DNA of 55,741 bases, taken from assembly GCA_018711005.1 (NCBI GenBank), contig DVIT01000060.1, positions 1 through 55,741 of the forward strand. Reading direction: 5' to 3'. Positions 1-8,379 of this stretch are shown in pieces. The DNA is from Candidatus Scybalocola faecigallinarum. Lineage in GTDB: Bacteria > Bacillota > Clostridia > Lachnospirales > Lachnospiraceae. Numbering within the stretch: position 1 is the first letter of the stretch; every line of letters starts with the position of its first letter. The notes beneath the pieces were generated by a model that had not been told where the DNA came from, ran no database searches, and saw only the letters and a list, made by a program, of their open reading frames with translations. The translations under genes were made by a program, and so were the position numbers.

Positions 1-47
1 TTGGACACATCATTGGAAAAAAAGTCAATGATGTGTCCAATTTTTTT
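1..47 (+). terminator. Intrinsic terminator-like hairpin at window edge
   Basis: A perfect 14-bp inverted repeat (1-14 with 27-40, 12-nt loop) is followed directly by seven T on the + strand. It is probably the terminator of a rightward gene lying outside the window. A shorter, imperfect echo of the same bases (cacatcatt / aatgtg) occurs at 65-82. Confidence 0.7.
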
Positions 48-83
48 GTGCCGAAAATTCAGGCTCACATCATTGTAATGTGT

Positions 84-206
84 CTATTCTAAATGGAGTT
101 CCTTCTTTAACGCGTCTTGCAATACTTGCGAGAAATTCACATTTCTTTCAAGTGCAGCAGCGTTCAGCCATGCCGGCAGCGTTACAGTGCGGTTTACCGA
201 GAATAA
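84..206 (-). pseudogene. HicB-family antitoxin remnant (C-terminal part only)
   Basis: The minus-strand frame ending in a stop at 84 encodes a peptide with the motifs TLPAWLNAAA and NVNFSQVLQDALKK. This is the characteristic C-terminal DNA-binding segment of HicB-type toxin-antitoxin antitoxins. Only about 40 residues are recognisable, where HicB proteins usually exceed 100. Upstream, the frame runs straight into the ilvN terminator hairpin (207-250), so the N-terminal half is missing. No HicA toxin is visible in the window, although it could lie beyond the left edge. I read this as a decayed or truncated gene; it is unlikely to be an active antitoxin. Confidence 0.6.
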
Positions 207-250
207 AATCGGTGTACAAGGGGGATAGTATTGCCCCTTGTACACCGATT
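203..250 (-). terminator. Intrinsic terminator of the ilvBN operon
   Basis: A perfect 17-bp inverted repeat (207-223 with 234-250, 10-nt loop) is followed on the minus strand by TTTT. It lies 39 nt beyond the ilvN stop codon and is positioned to end the leftward ilvB-ilvN transcript. Confidence 0.8.
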
Positions 251-288
251 CTGCCAAAAATTTCTGAATACAACTGTAATTGCATTTT

Positions 289-798
289 TTACCGTTCCAT
301 AATGCTAATGGATTCAATACCTACGCTGCCGCCGCGGACAACTTCAATGCTTTTAAATTCTTCCTTCATCAGCTTAACAACAGCGTCGTTTTTTGTGGCG
401 GTCTGGACAAATTCCAGAAGGAGGCTGTCCCGGCCGTAATCAATGACTTTGGCCTTAAAGGCTTCGGCGATCTGAAAGAGGGCCGTTTTATCTTCCAAAG
501 TGCAATTTCTGACTTTTACATATAAAATTTCCTTCATGCGGACAAATATATCTGTAAAGTCAATGACTTTAATCACTTCGATCATGCGGTTTAACTGTTT
601 TTTGATCTGTTCAAAGGTTTCGTCATCGCTGACTGTGGCAATGGTCATACGGGATACTGTAGGATCCTCGGTGGTTCCGACAGTGAGACTGTCCAGGTTA
701 TAGGACTTCCCGGAAAAGAGTCCGGATATTTTTGAAAGCACGCCTACCTGATTTTCAACATATAATGAGATCCATCTTTTTTTCATTCCTTTATCCAT
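289..798 (-). CDS. ilvN: Acetolactate synthase small (regulatory) subunit
   Basis: This is the regulatory subunit of acetohydroxyacid synthase, which pairs with the large subunit IlvB for the first common step of valine, leucine and isoleucine synthesis. In this family it confers feedback control by branched-chain amino acids. The 169-aa product opens with an ACT domain (KKRWISLYVENQVGVLSKIS, then GLFSGKSYN, residues about 5-35), followed by the C-terminal IlvN domain. I chose the start at 798 because AAGGAGG lies 8 nt upstream; an in-frame ATG further upstream at 843 lacks such a site. The gene follows ilvB by about 70 nt in the same direction and ends at a strong terminator. Confidence 0.95.
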   Translation of the reverse strand: MDKGMKKRWISLYVENQVGVLSKISGLFSGKSYNLDSLTVGTTEDPTVSRMTIATVSDDETFEQIKKQLNRMIEVIKVIDFTDIFVRMKEILYVKVRNCTLEDKTALFQIAEAFKAKVIDYGRDSLLLEFVQTATKNDAVVKLMKEEFKSIEVVRGGSVGIESISIMER

Positions 799-869
799 TA
801 TGATTTCCTCCTTACTTAGCCTGATTTTCAGAGTCATATACACCCTTAAGGGATTTCGGGGCTGCCCAA

Positions 870-2588
870 TCAGCAGTCCATGATCATATCTTCCAGTGTT
901 CCGCCGGGCTTGATCATGGGATATACCATTTCCTCAGGGCTGATAATAAACTCGATCAGTGTAGGCGTTTTTGTATTTTTCTTAGCTTCTTCAAAGGCTG
1001 CGGCGACATCTTCTTTTTTCGTTACCCGCATTCCTTTAGCTCCATAGCTTTCGGCAAGCTTTACAAAGTCCGGTGTATATTCCGGATATTCCTCGCCGTT
1101 GGTGCGGCGGGAGAGGGCGCCGGAGCGGAGATTGGTCATGGCATAGCGTTTTCCGTAAAACAGCTTCTGCCACTGGCGCACCATGCCCAGGTATTCATTA
1201 TTAAAAATACAGATAATAATGGGAAGCTCCTCTAAAACTGCGGTGGCAAGTTCCTGAATATTCATCTGCATACCGCCGTCGCCGGAGATAACAATAACCG
1301 GCTTGTCCGGATTGCCGATCTTGGCGCCGATGCCTCCGGGAAGGCCGTAGCCCATAGTTCCAAGGCCGCCGGACATAACCAGCTGCTTTTTCGGTGTGAT
1401 CTGGGCATACTGGGTAACAAGCATCTGGTGCTGGCCAACATCTGTAACAATAATAGACTCATCAAATTGGTTATTAATCTCATGGATAATGTCCAGAGGG
1501 CTTAATGCATTTGTCTTGTGCATATTTAAAGGATGCTCATTGCGCCAGCTGTCGATCTGGGCCAGCCACTGCTTTGTATCGCAGGGATGTACATACTCAT
1601 CCATTTTAACCAGGGCTTCCTTTGCGTCAGCCACAATAGGAACGTGGACATGGATGTTTCTTGAAATAGAAGCCGTATCAATATCAATGTGAACGATCTG
1701 GGCATTAGGTGCAAAAGCATGAAGCTTGCCTGTAATACGGTCGTTAAAGCGGGTGCCGATGGAGAATAAAAGATCGCAGCTGCTCACAGCCATATTGGCG
1801 GCATAGGCGCCATGCATGCCCAGATTCCCGATAAACAGAGGATGCTCTGTGGAGATTGCGCCCCGGCCCATAATGGTGGTTACAACAGGAACCTGGGTTT
1901 TTTCCGCAACCTTTGTAAAAATTTCCTGGGCATGGGCGATATTTACACCGCCGCCGGCAAGCAGGAGAGGGCGTTTGGCGCTGTTAAGCATTTTAATGGC
2001 CTTTTTCAGCTGTCCCACATGGACGCTGGTATTAGGCTTATAGCCCCGGATATTGACCGTGCCTGGGTATTCGGCGCTTCCAAGCTCTGACATAACGTCT
2101 TTTGGCAGATCGATGAGTACCGGGCCGGGCCGCCCTGTCCGGGCAATGTAAAAGGCATCCTTAACAATACGCCCCAGATCCTCACGGTTGCGGACAGTAA
2201 CGCTGTATTTTGTAATATTTCTTGTAATGCCAACAATGTCCACTTCCTGGAAAGCGTCATTTCCGATCAGGTAGCGGGATACCTGTCCGGTAAAGCATAC
2301 AAGAGGAACGCTGTCATAATTAGCTGTGGCCAGTCCGGTAACAACATTGGTTGCCCCCGGGCCGCTGGTAACAAGACATACGCCCACTTTTCCTGTCGTG
2401 CGGGCATAAGCATCCGCTTCGTGGACAAGGGCCTGTTCGTGTCTTGGCAATATGATCTTTATGGAATCCTGCCGGTACAGTTCATCGCTTAAGTCAATGG
2501 TCGTTGCGCCGGGATAACCGAAAAGCACTTCTACGCCTTCTTCTTTTAAGGCTTTTACTAATAATTTGTTTCCTGTGATTTGTTTCAT
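870..2588 (-). CDS. ilvB: Acetolactate synthase large (catalytic) subunit
   Basis: This thiamine-diphosphate enzyme condenses pyruvate with pyruvate or 2-ketobutyrate to give acetolactate or acetohydroxybutyrate. The 572-aa protein shows the expected domain order: an N-terminal TPP PYR domain with the catalytic glutamate region (PRHEQALVHEADAYAR), a central FAD-binding-like domain, and a C-terminal TPP PP domain with the GDGGMQMNIQEL metal/TPP motif (about residue 430). The start at 2588 is supported by AAGGAGG just upstream; the longer frame starting at 2627 would have no comparable site. It is the first gene of ilvBN and is preceded by a T-box leader, so expression should rise when charged tRNA becomes scarce. 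Confidence 0.97.
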   Translation of the reverse strand: MKQITGNKLLVKALKEEGVEVLFGYPGATTIDLSDELYRQDSIKIILPRHEQALVHEADAYARTTGKVGVCLVTSGPGATNVVTGLATANYDSVPLVCFTGQVSRYLIGNDAFQEVDIVGITRNITKYSVTVRNREDLGRIVKDAFYIARTGRPGPVLIDLPKDVMSELGSAEYPGTVNIRGYKPNTSVHVGQLKKAIKMLNSAKRPLLLAGGGVNIAHAQEIFTKVAEKTQVPVVTTIMGRGAISTEHPLFIGNLGMHGAYAANMAVSSCDLLFSIGTRFNDRITGKLHAFAPNAQIVHIDIDTASISRNIHVHVPIVADAKEALVKMDEYVHPCDTKQWLAQIDSWRNEHPLNMHKTNALSPLDIIHEINNQFDESIIVTDVGQHQMLVTQYAQITPKKQLVMSGGLGTMGYGLPGGIGAKIGNPDKPVIVISGDGGMQMNIQELATAVLEELPIIICIFNNEYLGMVRQWQKLFYGKRYAMTNLRSGALSRRTNGEEYPEYTPDFVKLAESYGAKGMRVTKKEDVAAAFEEAKKNTKTPTLIEFIISPEEMVYPMIKPGGTLEDMIMDC

Positions 2589-2692
2589 CCTGAAATCCTC
2601 CTTGTCCCAATGTTGTATGGCACACATGCTTTATACAGCGTATGCGCGGATGATCCGTATTTTTAAAGCAGCGGCAGCATTTGCAGCAGACG

Positions 2693-3049
2693 AAAAAAAC
2701 GCCCCAGCAAAATATGCTTAGGGCGAAAGTTCATCCGTGGTACCACCTAAATTCAGAGCGTACGCTCTGCGCTCGTCCAGTACGAATATCATCATGCTTT
2801 TAAAAATGTTTTGCTGCGGGATGATACGAATACTGTCCCCCTGTAACGTGGGGATACGTTGAAACTTACTAAACAGCAGGGAATACGGACAGATCATAAA
2901 ATGTAAGAACTATCTGCTGCGGTTGGGCTTCACTGCTCGAAGGCTACTTCCATAAATGCGCTGCGAAGATTTTCACCAGCCATCTTCTCTCTGGGGAAAC
3001 GCGGGTTTATGTACTCCTCCTTGTCACTGCATTTGGATAAAGTGAAATT
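2693..3049 (-). promoter_or_regulatory. T-box riboswitch leader, probable tRNA-Val (GUA) specifier
   Basis: The minus strand carries the T-box core AGGTGGTACCACGG (2735-2748), whose TGGT bulge would pair with the ACCA end of an uncharged tRNA having discriminator A. It is followed by a terminator stem (2700-2725) and seven T (2699-2693). Near the 5' end (about 3025-2965), AAGG and CATAA pair with TTATG and CCTT, enclosing AGTA opposite GAA-GTA-G. That is the loop-E/specifier arrangement, and it gives a valine codon (GTA). An AGAGAG bulge sequence and GGCTGGTG follow in the expected order. Control of ilvBN by valine tRNA is chemically sensible. The class call is very secure; the specifier reading is done by eye. 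Confidence 0.93.
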
Positions 3050-3055
3050 AGCGTT

Positions 3056-3084
3056 ATTATAGTTGTTTTTCGTAAAGATGTCAA
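3056..3084 (-). promoter_or_regulatory. Sigma-A type promoter of ilvBN
   Basis: Consensus TTGACA (3084-3079) and TATAAT (3061-3056) are separated by exactly 17 nt on the minus strand. This places the transcription start around 3049, just upstream of T-box stem I. Confidence 0.88.
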
Positions 3085-3138
3085 GAGATTTCAGGAGAAA
3101 AACTGTTAAACTTCCACCGGTCCTTTGCCTGGCCGGAT

Positions 3139-3156
3139 GCATGGCTGAATAGTTAC
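3139..3156 (+). repeat. Dispersed 18-bp repeat, copy 1
   Basis: GCATGGCTGAATAGTTAC occurs here between the ilvB promoter and the pta promoter. It recurs exactly at 39936-39953, and with two or three changes at 31181-31198 and, inverted, at 31061-31077. I see no coding role for this copy. Confidence 0.6.
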
Positions 3157-3200
3157 GTACAAAATTTCACAATGCACTTGGGAAAATACAAAGAAATGCA

Positions 3201-3229
3201 TTGTATTTTTACTAAAAAAAGTATAAAAT
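3201..3229 (+). promoter_or_regulatory. Probable pta promoter
   Basis: TTGTAT (3201-3206) and TAAAAT (3224-3229) are separated by 17 nt upstream of pta. An inverted repeat CAATGCA / TGCATTG (3170-3176 and 3198-3204) overlaps the -35 box and could be an operator, but I do not recognise the regulator. Confidence 0.6.
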
Positions 3230-3276
3230 AAGAAATGGAAATTTACAAAAAAATAAATCAGAAGGGAATTTTAATT

Positions 3277-4260
3277 ATGTTTGGATTTAGTAATTTAATT
3301 GAGATTTTGAAGAAAAGTCCTAAAAAAATCGTTTTTACCGAAGGAACAGATGCACGTATCCTTGAAGCATCTTCACGGCTTTTGGCCAGCAATTTCCTTC
3401 ATCCGATCCTTGTAGGAAAACCGGACGAGATTCAGGAGGCAGCAGAAGAAGCCGGATTTAATATCCGCGGTGCACAGATCATTGATCCGGATAATTTTGA
3501 CCGTATGGACGAGATGGTAGAAATGTTCTGTGAGCTGAGAAAGAGCAAAGGTGTAACACCGGAGCAGGCCAGAGAAACATTAAGCCATGCCAACTATTTT
3601 GGTACTATGCTGGTTAAAATGGGGATTGCAGACGCACTGCTTGGAGGTGCTACATATTCCACAGCAGACACTGTTCGTCCTGCACTTCAGTTGATCAAAA
3701 CTAAACCAGGCAATAAGATTGTTTCTTCCTGCTTTATTATGGTACGTCAGGCAGCTATTGGTGATAATGAAGTTATGGCTATGGGTGACTGTGCTATTAA
3801 TATTAAGCCTACAGAAGATGAGCTGGTTGAGATCGCTCTTGAGTGTGCTGAGTGTGCAAAGATCTTCGGCATTGATCCTAAGGTTGCTTTCTTAAGCTAT
3901 TCAACCCTTGGATCCGGAAAGGGCGAAGATGTGGATAAGATGCGCAACGCTGCACAGAAGGCAAAGCGTCTTGCGCCGGATCTGCCTATTGAAGGCGAGA
4001 TTCAGTTTGACGCAGCTGTTGACCCTCGTGTTGCCCGTACAAAGTGTAAGGACTCCAAGGTGGCCGGCCATGCCAACACCTTTATTTTCCCTGACATTAA
4101 TGCGGCAAATATCGGATACAAGATCGCACAGCGTCTTGGTAAGTTCGATGCTTACGGCCCCATCCTTCTCGGACTTAACGCACCAATCAATGACTTGTCC
4201 AGAGGCTGCAACGCTTTGGAAGTGTACTCCATGGCCATCATTACAGCTGCTCTCGCATAA
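3277..4260 (+). CDS. pta: Phosphate acetyltransferase
   Basis: This enzyme interconverts acetyl-CoA and acetyl phosphate in the acetate-forming fermentation pathway that yields ATP with acetate kinase. The 327-aa length matches the short, single-domain clostridial Pta. Family signatures visible include KKIVFTEGTDARILEA near the N-terminus, GMADALLGG-like MGIADALLGGATYSTADTVR in the middle, and SKVAGHANTFIFPD then NIGYKIAQRLG towards the C-terminus. I chose the ATG at 3277 because AGAAGGG precedes it; the earlier ATG at 3235 lacks a binding site and adds residues unlike the family. Acetate kinase (ackA), often adjacent, is not next to it here. Confidence 0.93.
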   Translation: MFGFSNLIEILKKSPKKIVFTEGTDARILEASSRLLASNFLHPILVGKPDEIQEAAEEAGFNIRGAQIIDPDNFDRMDEMVEMFCELRKSKGVTPEQARETLSHANYFGTMLVKMGIADALLGGATYSTADTVRPALQLIKTKPGNKIVSSCFIMVRQAAIGDNEVMAMGDCAINIKPTEDELVEIALECAECAKIFGIDPKVAFLSYSTLGSGKGEDVDKMRNAAQKAKRLAPDLPIEGEIQFDAAVDPRVARTKCKDSKVAGHANTFIFPDINAANIGYKIAQRLGKFDAYGPILLGLNAPINDLSRGCNALEVYSMAIITAALA

Positions 4261-4288
4261 TTTTTTTGAATATTATTTTAGCGTATAA

Positions 4289-4335
4289 AAGCCATCGGTC
4301 CCTGAAAGGATTTTTCCGGGGACCGATGGCTTTTT
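4289..4335. terminator. Bidirectional terminator between pta and the convergent membrane gene
   Basis: A perfect 14-bp stem (4289-4302 with 4319-4332) has T5 on the right side and, read leftwards, TTTT on the other side. It sits between the stop codons of two convergent genes and can serve both. Confidence 0.85.
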
Positions 4336-4339
4336 CAGA

Positions 4340-4876
4340 TTACTGCTTTTTGGCGGATGGCAGACAGATCAAAACAAAATCAATAATACATGAAATAACG
4401 GCAAGCAGCAGATACAGTTCCAGGTAGTTGGACTGACGAAGGACCATCACTGCGATAATGCATACAAGGATAATAGCTTGGAAAATATATATGCCGTGAG
4501 CCCATATTTGGGAAACACTGTAGCGCCGTGTGATATAAATCTTTTCCAGCAGCGGGTAGGTTTCGCTGAAAAACAGGCAGAAGGCAAACAGGATCGCGCT
4601 GTACATGTTTTTGGAGGTTGAAAAGATGATGGTGGCTTCAATGAGACTGCTCACTGCAAAAACAAGAGAGCCAAGGCTGATTACCTGCCCCACACTCACA
4701 TCGTCGTCCGGTGAAAAAACATAGATCATAAAACTTCTCATAATAAAAAAGGCAACGATCAAAGGGAGCAGGGCAATTATGCCGCCATAGTCCATCTCTG
4801 ATAAGAAAATAAAAATATTGACTGCGACAAGATTTAACAGCGCGCCGAAACAAAACTGGATACTCATCCTTCTCAT
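4340..4876 (-). CDS. Multi-pass membrane protein of unknown function
   Basis: I do not recognise this 178-aa protein. It is very hydrophobic, with about five or six predicted membrane segments: FGALLNLVAVNIFIFL, GGIIALLPLIVAFFIM, a segment around VISLGSLVFAVSSLIEATII, one around YSAILFAFCLFFSE, and two near the C-terminus (IYIFQAIILVCIIAVMVL and LYLLLAVISCIIDFVLICL). A short acidic loop (SPDDDVS) separates segments two and three. It has no motif of an enzyme or a transporter that I can name. The start at 4876 is supported by GAAAGGAGT about 9 nt upstream. It stands alone, convergent to pta and divergent from the flavodiiron gene. Confidence 0.75.
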   Translation of the reverse strand: MRRMSIQFCFGALLNLVAVNIFIFLSEMDYGGIIALLPLIVAFFIMRSFMIYVFSPDDDVSVGQVISLGSLVFAVSSLIEATIIFSTSKNMYSAILFAFCLFFSETYPLLEKIYITRRYSVSQIWAHGIYIFQAIILVCIIAVMVLRQSNYLELYLLLAVISCIIDFVLICLPSAKKQ

Positions 4877-5032
4877 AGTATCGACTCCTTTCCTGGATGC
4901 CGCGGCATCTTTATATGTTTTAATTATAGCAAAAATATTAGAAAAATCAATTTTTGTGCAAAAAATTTTGAGACATTTCTACAAAGTAAATCTTAATATT
5001 TTCTGAAAAAAATTCCGGAATAAATAAATGGA

Positions 5033-5061
5033 TTGTAAAACTTTCAAAAATCATTTATAGT
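5033..5061 (+). promoter_or_regulatory. Probable promoter of the flavodiiron operon
   Basis: TTGTAA (5033-5038) and TATAGT (5056-5061) are 17 nt apart, in an AT-rich stretch 68 nt upstream of the preferred start codon. Confidence 0.6.
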
Positions 5062-5128
5062 GTACATAAACACACAATTCCGTCAGAAACTATTGGTACG
5101 GAAGGTTAAAGAAAGGATGGATGAGCCT

Positions 5129-7663
5129 ATGCGATCATTACAGCTGAGAAAGGATTTTTACTGGACAGGGATCATTGACAGGGATCTGCGCGTCTTTGAT
5201 ATTATCATGTACACAGAGTTTGGAACAACCTATAACTCTTATATTTTAAAAGCCGGGGATAAGACCATTTTATTTGAAACGGCCAAGGCCCGGTTTTTTG
5301 ATGAATTTATTGAAAAGGTCAATGAGATCACAGCCAGTACGAAGATCGATTATCTGGTAGTTAATCATACAGAGCCGGATCATGCCGGCAGCGTGGAAAG
5401 GCTTCTTGAGTTAAATCCCGGTCTTAAGATCATTGCCACCGGCTGTGCCGCAGGCTTTTTAAAGGAAATTGTAAACCGGGATTTTACAGTGATCACAGTA
5501 AAGGATAATGAGACGATAAAGATCGGCGATAAGACACTGCGGTTTTTAGTGGTTCCCAATCTTCACTGGCCGGATACTATGTACACCTATATTGAGGAGG
5601 AACAGATCCTTGTGACCTGCGATTCTTTTGGCTCCCATTATGCTTTTGACGATGTGCTTGTAAGCAAGGTGACCGACCACGAGGGCTATATGCGGGCCAC
5701 AAAGTATTACTTTGATAATATTCTGGGGCCGTTTAAGCCTTATATGAAAAAGGCCCTGGACCGGGTGCGTCAGCTGGATGTGACCATGATCTGCACCGGA
5801 CACGGGCCGGTACTGGACGCACGGCTGGACTTTATGATGGATACTTATGAGGAATGGTGCCGCATGCCGGAACAAAACCCGAAAAAGACAGTGGTCATTC
5901 CTTATGTAAGCGCCTATGGCTTTACAAAAACGCTGTGTGAAAAGATTACAGAAGGTATTCAGGACAGCGGGGATGTTTTGGTCCGGGCGTACGATATGGT
6001 GGAAAGCGATGCCGGGGAAGTGCTTGGGGAAATGGCCGTGGCCGACGGTATTTTGCTGGGAAGTCCGACGATCCTTGGGGAAGCGTTAAAGCCTATATGG
6101 GATCTGACGACCCAGATGTTCCCTGTGACCCATGGGGGCAAGCTGGCCGGAGCCTTTGGCAGCTACGGATGGAGCGGCGAAGCGGTAGAGCATCTGACCC
6201 AGCGGTTAAAGCAGCTGCGCATGAAAACCGTGGACGGCCTGCGGGTGCGCTTTAAGCCAGGCGAGGCAAATCTTATTGACGCTTATGAATTTGGCTATAA
6301 TTTCGGCTGCCTGCTGCAAAACAAAGAAAATACAAAAAAATCCGGAAAGAAAGGCACCCGTTCCCTTGTGAAATGTCTAGTGTGCGGGGAAATCTTTGAT
6401 TCTTCCCTGGAAATCTGCCCGGTCTGCGGCGTTGGCAGGGAAAACTTTGTTCCTGTGGATGAGGAGATCGTGGATTTCTCCAATAATACTGAAAATTATT
6501 ATGTGATCATCGGAAACGGCGCCGCTGGATTTAATGCGGCAAAAGCGATCCGGGAGCGGGATAAGACCGGCTCTGTGCTGATGATCTCCACTGAAAAGTA
6601 CAGCACCTACAACCGGCCTATGCTGACAAAGTCCATTATGTCCGGGCTTTCTCCGGAGCAGATCGCCGTGGAGGATCCTTCATGGTATGAAAAGAACCGG
6701 GTTTATCAGGTTTTAGGTAGGGAAGTTATAAATATTGATACAAAAGAAAAAGAAGTGGAGCTGGATGATCACAGTCGGTTAAAGTATACAAAGCTGATCT
6801 ATGCCACAGGCTCCCGGTGCTTTGTTCCGCCTATTAAAGGTGCGGATAAGGACGGCGTAGTGGCTATACGCGGTATTGACGACGCGAAGAAGGTGGCACA
6901 GCTTTTGGAAACAGCTAAAAGCGCTGTTGTTATCGGCGGCGGTGTCCTTGGCCTGGAAGCTGCCTGGGAGCTGAAAAAGGCAAAATGTGACGTTACAGTC
7001 CTTGAACTGGCTCCGGTACTCATGGGACGCCAGCTGGATGAAGATGCGGGACAGATGCTTAAGAGCATCAGCGAGGGCCAGGGCATCCGGATCCATACCG
7101 GCGTTTCCATTACAGAAATTGAAGGGGACGGCGCTGTAACCGGCGTAAGGCTTGCAGACGGCACGGTATTTCCGGCACAGCTGGTGATTATTTCCGCCGG
7201 CGTCCGGGCAAATACTGCTCTGGCTGCCCAGACAGGCATGGATACAGACCCGGCAGTGATTGTTAATGACCGTATGGAAACAAGTGCAGAAGATATTTAT
7301 GCCTGCGGAGACTGTGCCCAGTTTGAAAAAGTGAATTACGCCATTTGGCCTGAGGCTGCAGAACAGGGCCGGGTTGCCGGCGCCAATGCTGCGGGAGATC
7401 ATGTCACCTATGCCCATGTGCCGGCGGCCTTAAGCTTCCACGGAATGAATACAGCCCTGTTTGCTGCCGGGGATAACGGAAAGAATCCCAATCTGGTGTA
7501 TAAAACTGTAGAGTTTAAGGATATGGGAAGAAAACAGTATGAAAAGCTGTATTTCCTTAATAACCGTCTGTGCGGCGTGATCCTTATCGGCGATGTAAGC
7601 CGCATGGCCAAGCTTAGCCAGGCACTGGAAGAACACAGGACATATAAAGAAGTTATGGAATAA
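5129..7663 (+). CDS. Flavodiiron protein fused to short rubredoxin and NAD(P)H:rubredoxin oxidoreductase
   Basis: This is a multidomain oxygen (or NO) reductase of about 844 aa that carries its own electron supply. Residues 1-240 are the metallo-beta-lactamase-like diiron domain, with ligands visible in NHTEPDH, PNLHWPD, TCDSFGSHY and CTGHGPV. Residues about 250-395 are a flavodoxin (FMN) domain. Around 412-440 there is a rubredoxin-type site CLVC...CPVC with only ten residues between the pairs (short-spaced type). From about 457 to the end is an FAD/NAD reductase (GNGAAGFNAA, VVIGGGVLGLEAAWEL, IYACGDCAQ). This order is that of class F flavodiiron proteins described from Clostridioides. The start is uncertain: 5129 (MRSLQLRKDFYW) fits the family N-terminus, while 5117 and 5060 are in-frame alternatives. 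An ABC pair follows 14 nt downstream. Confidence 0.93.
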   Translation: MRSLQLRKDFYWTGIIDRDLRVFDIIMYTEFGTTYNSYILKAGDKTILFETAKARFFDEFIEKVNEITASTKIDYLVVNHTEPDHAGSVERLLELNPGLKIIATGCAAGFLKEIVNRDFTVITVKDNETIKIGDKTLRFLVVPNLHWPDTMYTYIEEEQILVTCDSFGSHYAFDDVLVSKVTDHEGYMRATKYYFDNILGPFKPYMKKALDRVRQLDVTMICTGHGPVLDARLDFMMDTYEEWCRMPEQNPKKTVVIPYVSAYGFTKTLCEKITEGIQDSGDVLVRAYDMVESDAGEVLGEMAVADGILLGSPTILGEALKPIWDLTTQMFPVTHGGKLAGAFGSYGWSGEAVEHLTQRLKQLRMKTVDGLRVRFKPGEANLIDAYEFGYNFGCLLQNKENTKKSGKKGTRSLVKCLVCGEIFDSSLEICPVCGVGRENFVPVDEEIVDFSNNTENYYVIIGNGAAGFNAAKAIRERDKTGSVLMISTEKYSTYNRPMLTKSIMSGLSPEQIAVEDPSWYEKNRVYQVLGREVINIDTKEKEVELDDHSRLKYTKLIYATGSRCFVPPIKGADKDGVVAIRGIDDAKKVAQLLETAKSAVVIGGGVLGLEAAWELKKAKCDVTVLELAPVLMGRQLDEDAGQMLKSISEGQGIRIHTGVSITEIEGDGAVTGVRLADGTVFPAQLVIISAGVRANTALAAQTGMDTDPAVIVNDRMETSAEDIYACGDCAQFEKVNYAIWPEAAEQGRVAGANAAGDHVTYAHVPAALSFHGMNTALFAAGDNGKNPNLVYKTVEFKDMGRKQYEKLYFLNNRLCGVILIGDVSRMAKLSQALEEHRTYKEVME

Positions 7664-7677
7664 ATCCGGGAGGGGTT

Positions 7678-8379
7678 ATGATGATATTGCATGTAGAGCA
7701 TCTGGCAAAGCATTTTGATAAAAAGCAGGTGCTGAAAGACATTACTTTTGATTTTAAACAGGGGAATATTTACGGTCTCCTTGGCAGGAACGGCGCGGGC
7801 AAGACCACGCTGTTCAACTGCCTGAACGAGGACATTAAGATTGACGGAGGCAGCTTCGAAATTGAAGATGAAAAGGGACGTCGGCCCATGTCCGGGCCGG
7901 ATGTAGGTTATGTGCTGTCTGTGCCGGTAGTACCGGAGTTTTTAACGGCCAGGGAATTTTTAAAGTTCTTTCTGGAAATCAACCATCTGAGTACGGGAAA
8001 TATTGACCATTATTTTGACTTTATGCGTATTGAAGAAGAAGACAGGGACCGGCTTTTAAAGGATTTTTCCCATGGTATGAAAAATAAGATGCAGATGCTG
8101 GTAAATTTTATTGCAGATCCCGCTGTCCTTTTGCTGGACGAGCCACTGACCTCCTTTGATGTGGTAGTGGCGGAGGAAATGAAGCAAATGCTGCGTCAGA
8201 TCAAAAAGGATCATATTATTATTTTTTCTACTCATATTATGGAGCTGGCCCTGGATCTGTGCGATGAGATCGTTGTGCTGAACCAGGGTGTCCTGGAAGC
8301 TGTGCCTAAGGAGCATTTAGACCAGCAGGAATTTAAGGATCGGATCATAGAAACATTGCGGGGTGGCGGGGATGATTAA
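7678..8379 (+). CDS. ABC transporter ATP-binding protein
   Basis: This 233-aa ATPase would energise the membrane protein encoded next. It shows Walker A (GRNGAGKTTLF, about residue 36), a somewhat degenerate signature (FSHGMKNKMQM, where LSGGQ is usual), Walker B (AVLLLDEPLTSFD) and the switch histidine (FSTHIME). The signature resembles ABC-2 type exporter ATPases such as the EcsA and bacitracin/antibiotic exporter groups. GGGAGGGG precedes the ATG; an ATG codon follows immediately, so 7681 is an alternative start. It overlaps the permease gene by 8 nt, indicating translational coupling. Substrate unknown. Confidence 0.9.
   Translation: MMILHVEHLAKHFDKKQVLKDITFDFKQGNIYGLLGRNGAGKTTLFNCLNEDIKIDGGSFEIEDEKGRRPMSGPDVGYVLSVPVVPEFLTAREFLKFFLEINHLSTGNIDHYFDFMRIEEEDRDRLLKDFSHGMKNKMQMLVNFIADPAVLLLDEPLTSFDVVVAEEMKQMLRQIKKDHIIIFSTHIMELALDLCDEIVVLNQGVLEAVPKEHLDQQEFKDRIIETLRGGGDD

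Noticed and set aside
2930-3142. 70-aa minus-strand open frame upstream of ilvB, possible leader peptide
   Set aside because: It lies over the T-box stem I and the promoter; T-box leaders are not translated, and the start would precede the transcription start.
6779-7417. Minus-strand frame of 212 aa within the flavodiiron gene
   Set aside because: Antisense of the NADH reductase domain, with no start signal or recognisable motif.
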